16,273 nucleotides of DNA. Origin: Candidatus Gastranaerophilales bacterium. Its GTDB lineage: Bacteria > Cyanobacteriota > Vampirovibrionia > Gastranaerophilales > Gastranaerophilaceae. The stretch spans positions 1 through 16,273 of the forward strand of contig CALVEE010000039.1 of the NCBI GenBank assembly GCA_944326495.1. The letters are read 5' to 3'. Every line of letters starts with the position of its first letter. The stretch's first letter is position 1. This document shows, one piece after another, positions 13,440-16,273 of the stretch. Both the position numbers and the translations under genes were made by a program. The notes under the pieces were generated by a model, which was given only the letters and a program-made list of their open reading frames with translations, did not search any database and was not told the origin of the DNA.

Positions 13440-13910
13440 CTACACATTTGAACGCGAATGACAAATTGCAATCGCAATAGCGTCTACCGTATCATCAAGC
13501 TTTGGCAGTTTTTCCGCTTCCAGTGTAATTTTAACCATCTGTTCAACTTCTTTTTTTTCAGCTCGGCCATAGCCGGTGAGGACTTGTTTGACTTCCATAG
13601 GAGTATAACTGAAAGTTGGAATATTAAATTTTTCAAGTACAGTAAGGATTACACCGCGGGCTTCTGCAACAGGTATAACTGTTTTTTGATTTTTAAAGAA
13701 GAATAATTCTTCAACAGAAGCACAATCCGGACGGTACTTATTAACAACCGTGGTCAGGTCATTATATATTTCAAGAAGCCTTTTAGACTCCGGCAATTTT
13801 TTGTCTGTTTGAATTGAGCCTGAGGTTATGAGTTCTATTTTATCATTTTCTACATCAATAATACCGTATCCGACAATTGCCATGCCGGGGTCTATACCCA
13901 TAATTTTCAT
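13440..13910 (-). CDS. ruvC: Holliday junction resolvase RuvC
   Basis: RuvC is a dimeric, Mg2+-dependent endonuclease that cuts four-way junctions after RuvAB branch migration in recombinational repair. The 156 residues match the usual 155-175. The four acidic catalytic residues are visible: Asp7 in GIDPG, Glu67 in VEELF, and Asp140 and Asp143 in DDTVDAIAIAICH. The basic, junction-contacting stretch KNQKTVIPVAEARG follows near residues 73-86. ruvA and ruvB are not adjacent; the next gene in the operon is the phosphatase. TATAAT lies six bases before the ATG and there is no Shine-Dalgarno site, so the mRNA may be leaderless. The gene is divergent from the DUF2229 gene across 105 bases. Confidence 0.96.
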   Translation of the reverse strand: MKIMGIDPGMAIVGYGIIDVENDKIELITSGSIQTDKKLPESKRLLEIYNDLTTVVNKYRPDCASVEELFFFKNQKTVIPVAEARGVILTVLEKFNIPTFSYTPMEVKQVLTGYGRAEKKEVEQMVKITLEAEKLPKLDDTVDAIAIAICHSRSNV

Positions 13911-14015
13911 ACTTGAATTATATCATAACTTAACATTTCAACACATAACAGTGACAAAAAACTTATTTCGCGATATTATTATTCTGGTACGTATATAAAA
14001 AAGAAAAGGTTTTTC
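13911..14015. promoter_or_regulatory. divergent promoter region of ruvC and the DUF2229 gene
   Basis: Leftward, TATAAT (13917-13922 on the minus strand) is the -10 box of ruvC, six bases from its ATG; its -35 is weak. Rightward, TATATAA near 13993 is a possible -10 box, and AAAAGG about seven bases before 14016 is a modest ribosome-binding site. Confidence 0.5.
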
Positions 14016-15092
14016 ATGGAAAATACAAAAGATTTGGTTATCGGAATTCCGAGAGGAATGTCGTTTTATAACAATTACCCGTTCTGGTACGGATTTTTTA
14101 CAAGTTTAGGTATTAAAATTATATTGTCTGATCCTACTACAAAGCAGACAATGTCTGACGGGTCTGCATTAGTAGTTACAGAGACCTGCCTTCCGATTAA
14201 GATTTATTTAGGGCATATTCTTAACCTTTTAAAAAAAGGAGTAAAGAATATTTTTGTACCATCTCTGCAATCTATTGCTCCAAAGATTTATAACTGTTCT
14301 AAAATCAGAGGACTTCCTGATTTAGTCAGAAATGTTATTAAAGGTGATATTAATATTATTGAACCGACTTTAGATAAATCCCAAAAACATCAGGGATTGT
14401 ATGAGTTCTTGGAAGAGGCTGTCAGACCGTTTGGGATTACTAATCTTGAGGAAATAAAAAAGGCTTCTAAACAGGGATGGAAAGTTTATAACAATTTTCT
14501 TGTTATGATGCGCTCCGGTATGAGCTATAAAAAAGCTATGAATTATGCCTTACAGGGTAAAGTATTTATTGAAAACGCATCTAATTCCGCTCCAATCAAT
14601 GTTGCGCTTGTTTCTCACGGGTATAATATTTATGACGACAGAGCCTGCATGAAGATTTTTGAAAAACTGGAAAAAATGGATGTGAAAGTATTTACATCTC
14701 TCCAGCTTACGGACGAACAGATGGCAGAAGGAATTGCAGCTCTCGGCGAAAAACGTTACTGGGCAAACGAGTACGAAATGACAGGTACGGCAGGGCATTA
14801 CCTGAAAGATAACAAAATTGACGGTATTATAACACTTAATGCATTTGGCTGCGGGCCGGATTCTTTGATGATTGAAAGAATTACAAGAAAAGCAAAAGAG
14901 CTTGGAAAGCCGATGCTTTCTCTGACTATAGACGAACATACGGGCGAAGCCGGTTTTATAACAAGACTTGAAGCATTTATTGATATGCTTTTCCGTAAAA
15001 AACGCTCTAAAATCATTAATAAAATTTCTATTAATGAATATGATTATGTTCCGCAGACAAACATTTGTGACACTTTATTTATAGAGAAATAA
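14016..15092 (+). CDS. acyl-CoA dehydratase activase-related protein (DUF2229/COG3580-like)
   Basis: This 358-residue soluble protein belongs to the group related to the 2-hydroxyglutaryl-CoA dehydratase system. The hallmark IGIPRGMSFYNNYPFW (about 9-24) is followed by TETCLPIKIYLGHI (Cys58, His67), then Cys94 and FGCGPDS (Cys279), residues that could bind an Fe-S cluster. In many bacteria this domain is fused to, or encoded next to, an ASKHA activase like the one at 3689; here it stands alone. It may accept electrons from such an ATPase and drive a difficult reduction or dehydration, but the substrate is unknown for this subgroup. The start has AAAAGG upstream. The last base of its stop codon is the first base of the next gene, so translation is coupled. 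Confidence 0.8.
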   Translation: MENTKDLVIGIPRGMSFYNNYPFWYGFFTSLGIKIILSDPTTKQTMSDGSALVVTETCLPIKIYLGHILNLLKKGVKNIFVPSLQSIAPKIYNCSKIRGLPDLVRNVIKGDINIIEPTLDKSQKHQGLYEFLEEAVRPFGITNLEEIKKASKQGWKVYNNFLVMMRSGMSYKKAMNYALQGKVFIENASNSAPINVALVSHGYNIYDDRACMKIFEKLEKMDVKVFTSLQLTDEQMAEGIAALGEKRYWANEYEMTGTAGHYLKDNKIDGIITLNAFGCGPDSLMIERITRKAKELGKPMLSLTIDEHTGEAGFITRLEAFIDMLFRKKRSKIINKISINEYDYVPQTNICDTLFIEK

Positions 15093-16273
15093 TGTTAGAT
15101 TTTAAATCAACTTTAAAAATGGCTGTAAATTCGCTGCGTGTTAATATGCTCCGCTCTGCTCTTACGAGCCTTGGTGTAATTATTGGCGTAAGCGCTGTAA
15201 TTATTATGCTTGCGGTCGGAACCGGTGCGAGCAAAAAAGTTACTGAAAACATGGAAGCTATGGGGACAAATATTTTGACTATTCGTTCGGCTTCTGCTAA
15301 ATCCGGCGGGGTTCATATGGGGATGGGAACTAAGCCGACTTTGACATCGAAAGATGCTCTTGCTATCAAAAAAATGGCGCGCGGAATATTAGCATTATCA
15401 ACGATGTCATCTCAAACCCAGCAGCTAACCTATGGTAACCAGAACTGGTCAACTACGGTCTACGGAGTTGAACCGGCTTATTTATATATTAAAAACTATG
15501 AAATGGAGATGGGCAGAGGTTTTATTCCGGAAGACTTGCAAAACAGTGCAAAGGTTACAATAATAGGCTCGACTATTGCAACAGAACTGTTCGGCGATGT
15601 TGACCCTATTAATAAGGTAATAAGGGTCGGGAATATTCCGTTTAAAGTAATAGGGCTTCTTAAGACCAAAGGCCAGTCCGGGCCGTTTGATCAGGATGAT
15701 TTAATTTTTATTCCGATAACAACTGCCCAGAAAAAAGTTTTCGGTACGGATTTTCCCGGCACTGTAAGCCAGATTGTTATAAAAGGACAGGAGCCGGATA
15801 CTTTAGATGAAACTATTGAAGATATTAATGAGATTTTGATTTCACGCCATCATATAGGTAAAAATCAGGAAAACGATTTTGAGGTTAGAAATTCGGCTGA
15901 ATTTCAGGAGAGAATGAAATCTACTGTTCAGACTTTTGCAATACTTTTGGCTTCTATTGCGTCTGTGTCGCTTCTGGTAGGCGGAATCGGGATAATGAAT
16001 ATTATGCTCGTATCAGTAACAGAAAGAACCAAGGAAATAGGAATCAGAATGGCAATAGGAGCCGGAGTAAATGATATAAGATGGCAGTTTCTGGTTGAAT
16101 CTTTTCTTTTATCAATGATAGGCGGTTTAATAGGGGTAGCGGTCGGAATTGTCGGCTCTTACTTGATTACTGTTTTTGCGCCGACGATGACTATCTCCAT
16201 ATCGTTATTTTCTATAATCTTAGCCCTAAGTTTTTCCGGATTAGTAGGAGTCGGATTTGGTTATTATCCTGCA
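15092..16273 (+). CDS. MacB-like ABC transporter permease (partial, 3' end missing)
   Basis: The frame is open for 394 codons to the window edge. Residues 1-16 precede a transmembrane helix that includes SLGVIIGVSAVIIMLAVGTG, typical of the MacB N-terminus. A periplasmic MacB_PCD-type domain (about 45-275) follows. The FtsX-type helices then include LLVGGIGIMNIMLVSVTERTK and the coupling motif EIGIRMAIGA. Only the last C-terminal residues are missing. The protein would be the membrane subunit of a tripartite or mechanotransmitting ABC system exporting peptides, lipids or drugs; its ATPase subunit is not in the window. The ATG overlaps the preceding stop codon (TAATG), linking it to the DUF2229 gene. 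Confidence 0.9.
   Translation, partial: MLDFKSTLKMAVNSLRVNMLRSALTSLGVIIGVSAVIIMLAVGTGASKKVTENMEAMGTNILTIRSASAKSGGVHMGMGTKPTLTSKDALAIKKMARGILALSTMSSQTQQLTYGNQNWSTTVYGVEPAYLYIKNYEMEMGRGFIPEDLQNSAKVTIIGSTIATELFGDVDPINKVIRVGNIPFKVIGLLKTKGQSGPFDQDDLIFIPITTAQKKVFGTDFPGTVSQIVIKGQEPDTLDETIEDINEILISRHHIGKNQENDFEVRNSAEFQERMKSTVQTFAILLASIASVSLLVGGIGIMNIMLVSVTERTKEIGIRMAIGAGVNDIRWQFLVESFLLSMIGGLIGVAVGIVGSYLITVFAPTMTISISLFSIILALSFSGLVGVGFGYYPA

Noticed and set aside
15113..15316. Leftward 67-codon frame at 15113-15316.
   Set aside because: It is antisense to the N-terminal part of the MacB-like permease, which has clear family motifs and a coupled start.

Overview
Organism. The window is AT-rich, densely coded and lacks rRNA or tRNA genes. 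The mix of genes (alpha-glucan enzymes of families GH57 and GH77, a SWIM-domain Snf2 ATPase, an AGCS amino-acid symporter and 2-hydroxyacyl-CoA dehydratase-activase-type proteins) suggests an anaerobic or fermentative bacterium. Two unrelated proteins also share a short N-terminal leader ending in F-Q/K-G/S. My best guess is a non-photosynthetic gut relative of Cyanobacteria (Melainabacteria / Gastranaerophilales). This is an inference from gene content and style; no phylogenetic marker was tested.

Layout. 1-71: start of a leftward gene cut by the window edge. 151-1123: two overlapping rightward genes, a small TSCPD-domain protein and a pol-beta-type nucleotidyltransferase. 1124-2184: about 1.06 kb without genes, packed with GC-rich inverted repeats, a candidate folded RNA and a strong orphan terminator. 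2185-4351: an AGCS symporter and, one base later, an ASKHA activase whose start codes a 14-bp hairpin. 4387-4611: a leftward XRE regulator, divergent from 4794-6740, a GH77 4-alpha-glucanotransferase with a lineage-style N-terminal leader. 6741-7108: a terminator, a second copy of the GC-rich repeat, a 12-codon relic of an activase C-terminus, and a promoter that reuses that relic. 7109-9343: a GH57 alpha-glucan hydrolase. 9455-12664: an Snf2-family ATPase with a SWIM zinc finger. 12665-13910 (leftward): a CX5R phosphatase and, upstream of it, ruvC. 14016-16273: a DUF2229-type activase-related protein overlapping by one base the start of a MacB-like ABC permease that runs off the end.

How the genes work together. 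The GH77 and GH57 enzymes are intracellular alpha-glucan remodelling and degrading enzymes and probably belong to glycogen or maltodextrin turnover. The single-domain activase (3689) and the DUF2229 protein (14016) correspond to parts that are often fused or adjacent in other bacteria, so they may be separated pieces of one Fe-S system; no catalytic dehydratase subunits are present here. RuvC and the Snf2 ATPase act on DNA or nucleoprotein.

Main points for a second look: the activase relic that now supplies the GH57 -35 box; the hairpin inside the activase start; the folded repeat near 1350-1445; the shared N-terminal leader; and several starts that look leaderless, with a -10 box 6-8 bases before the ATG.
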